Source of the DNA: an uncultured Lachnospiraceae bacterium
GTDB taxonomy: Bacteria > Bacillota > Clostridia > Lachnospirales > Lachnospiraceae
DNA length: 5,959 nt
Assembly: GCA_905236615.1 (NCBI GenBank)
Contig: CAJORC010000133.1
Span: 1-5,959, forward strand
Direction of reading: 5' to 3'
Part shown: piece by piece, positions 5,795 to 5,959 of the stretch
Numbering within the stretch: position 1 is the stretch's first letter
Layout: each line of letters begins with the position of its first letter
Position numbers and translations under genes: made by a program
The notes under the pieces: model-generated
What the model was told of the DNA's origin: nothing
The model's input: only the letters and a program-made list of their open reading frames with translations
The model's database searches: none

Positions 5795-5805
5795 AAAAGT
5801 TTTAG

Positions 5806-5959
5806 ATGGAAGAGAAGAGAAAAGAGCTGATTGACAGACCGGTTAAGATGAACGTGCACACAAATCTTCTGGAAATAGAAGAGAAAATGTATCAGCTTAA
5901 CGACGTGGAAAACCCGAATACTTTCAGGAACATGTTCCCTTATAATCAGGTTCCGAGAA
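5806..5959 (+). CDS. N-terminal fragment, probable 2-isopropylmalate synthase-like enzyme
   Basis: Fifty-one codons are visible before the right edge. The fragment has an acidic/basic start, then a helix with IEEKMYQLNDVENPN and the block FRNMFPYNQVPR. From memory, a DV-x-x-PN-x-(F/Y)R-x-x-FPY-x-x-(V/I)P pattern opens a clostridial group of DRE-TIM carboxyltransferases annotated as 2-isopropylmalate synthase or homocitrate synthase-like; their catalytic motifs lie further downstream and cannot be seen here. If correct, the enzyme would condense acetyl-CoA with a 2-oxo acid in the cytosol. The start is fixed by an in-frame stop directly upstream and a perfect AGGAGG. The coding frame is solid; the product name is tentative. 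Confidence 0.5.
   Translation, partial: MEEKRKELIDRPVKMNVHTNLLEIEEKMYQLNDVENPNTFRNMFPYNQVPR

Overview
The window looks like chromosome from a Gram-positive gut Clostridia, most likely Lachnospiraceae. The evidence is a surface protein ending in the TPKTGDP sortase signal typical of that group, a BspA-type leucine-rich-repeat protein, strong AGGAGG ribosome sites, consensus sigma-A promoters, and a QueT-type ECF substrate-binding subunit. The taxonomy is inference from family knowledge; no marker gene is present.

Layout. (1) Positions 1-1878, plus strand: 3' part of a large repeat-rich, cell-wall-anchored surface protein, open at the left edge. (2) 1879-2070: a gap dominated by a long imperfect inverted repeat (about 1880-1986). 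(3) 2071-3549, plus strand: a secreted leucine-rich-repeat protein ending in an unusual in-phase pentapeptide array. (4) 3509-4939, minus strand: a glycosyltransferase with an N-terminal helical (TPR-like) region and a short methyltransferase-like C-terminus; it converges on and overlaps the LRR gene by 41 bp, and the LRR gene's likely terminator lies inside its coding sequence. (5) 4940-5045: terminator of queT and a probable promoter element for the glycosyltransferase. (6) 5046-5552, minus strand: queT, with a well-formed promoter and a short structured leader. (7) 5641-5805: divergent promoter region. (8) 5806 to the right edge, plus strand: the first 51 codons of a gene resembling the N-terminus of clostridial 2-isopropylmalate synthase-like enzymes.

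How the genes fit together. The first two genes both encode exported surface proteins and lie in the same orientation, but a large hairpin separates them. The glycosyltransferase could modify a surface or flagellar structure, but nothing here shows its acceptor. queT (queuosine precursor uptake) and the right-edge metabolic gene are unrelated housekeeping functions sharing a divergent promoter region. I see no complete new multi-gene system. The points most worth checking are the queT leader RNA, the pentapeptide array, the long inverted repeat, the convergent overlap with its embedded terminator, and the interlocked dyads over the right-hand promoter.
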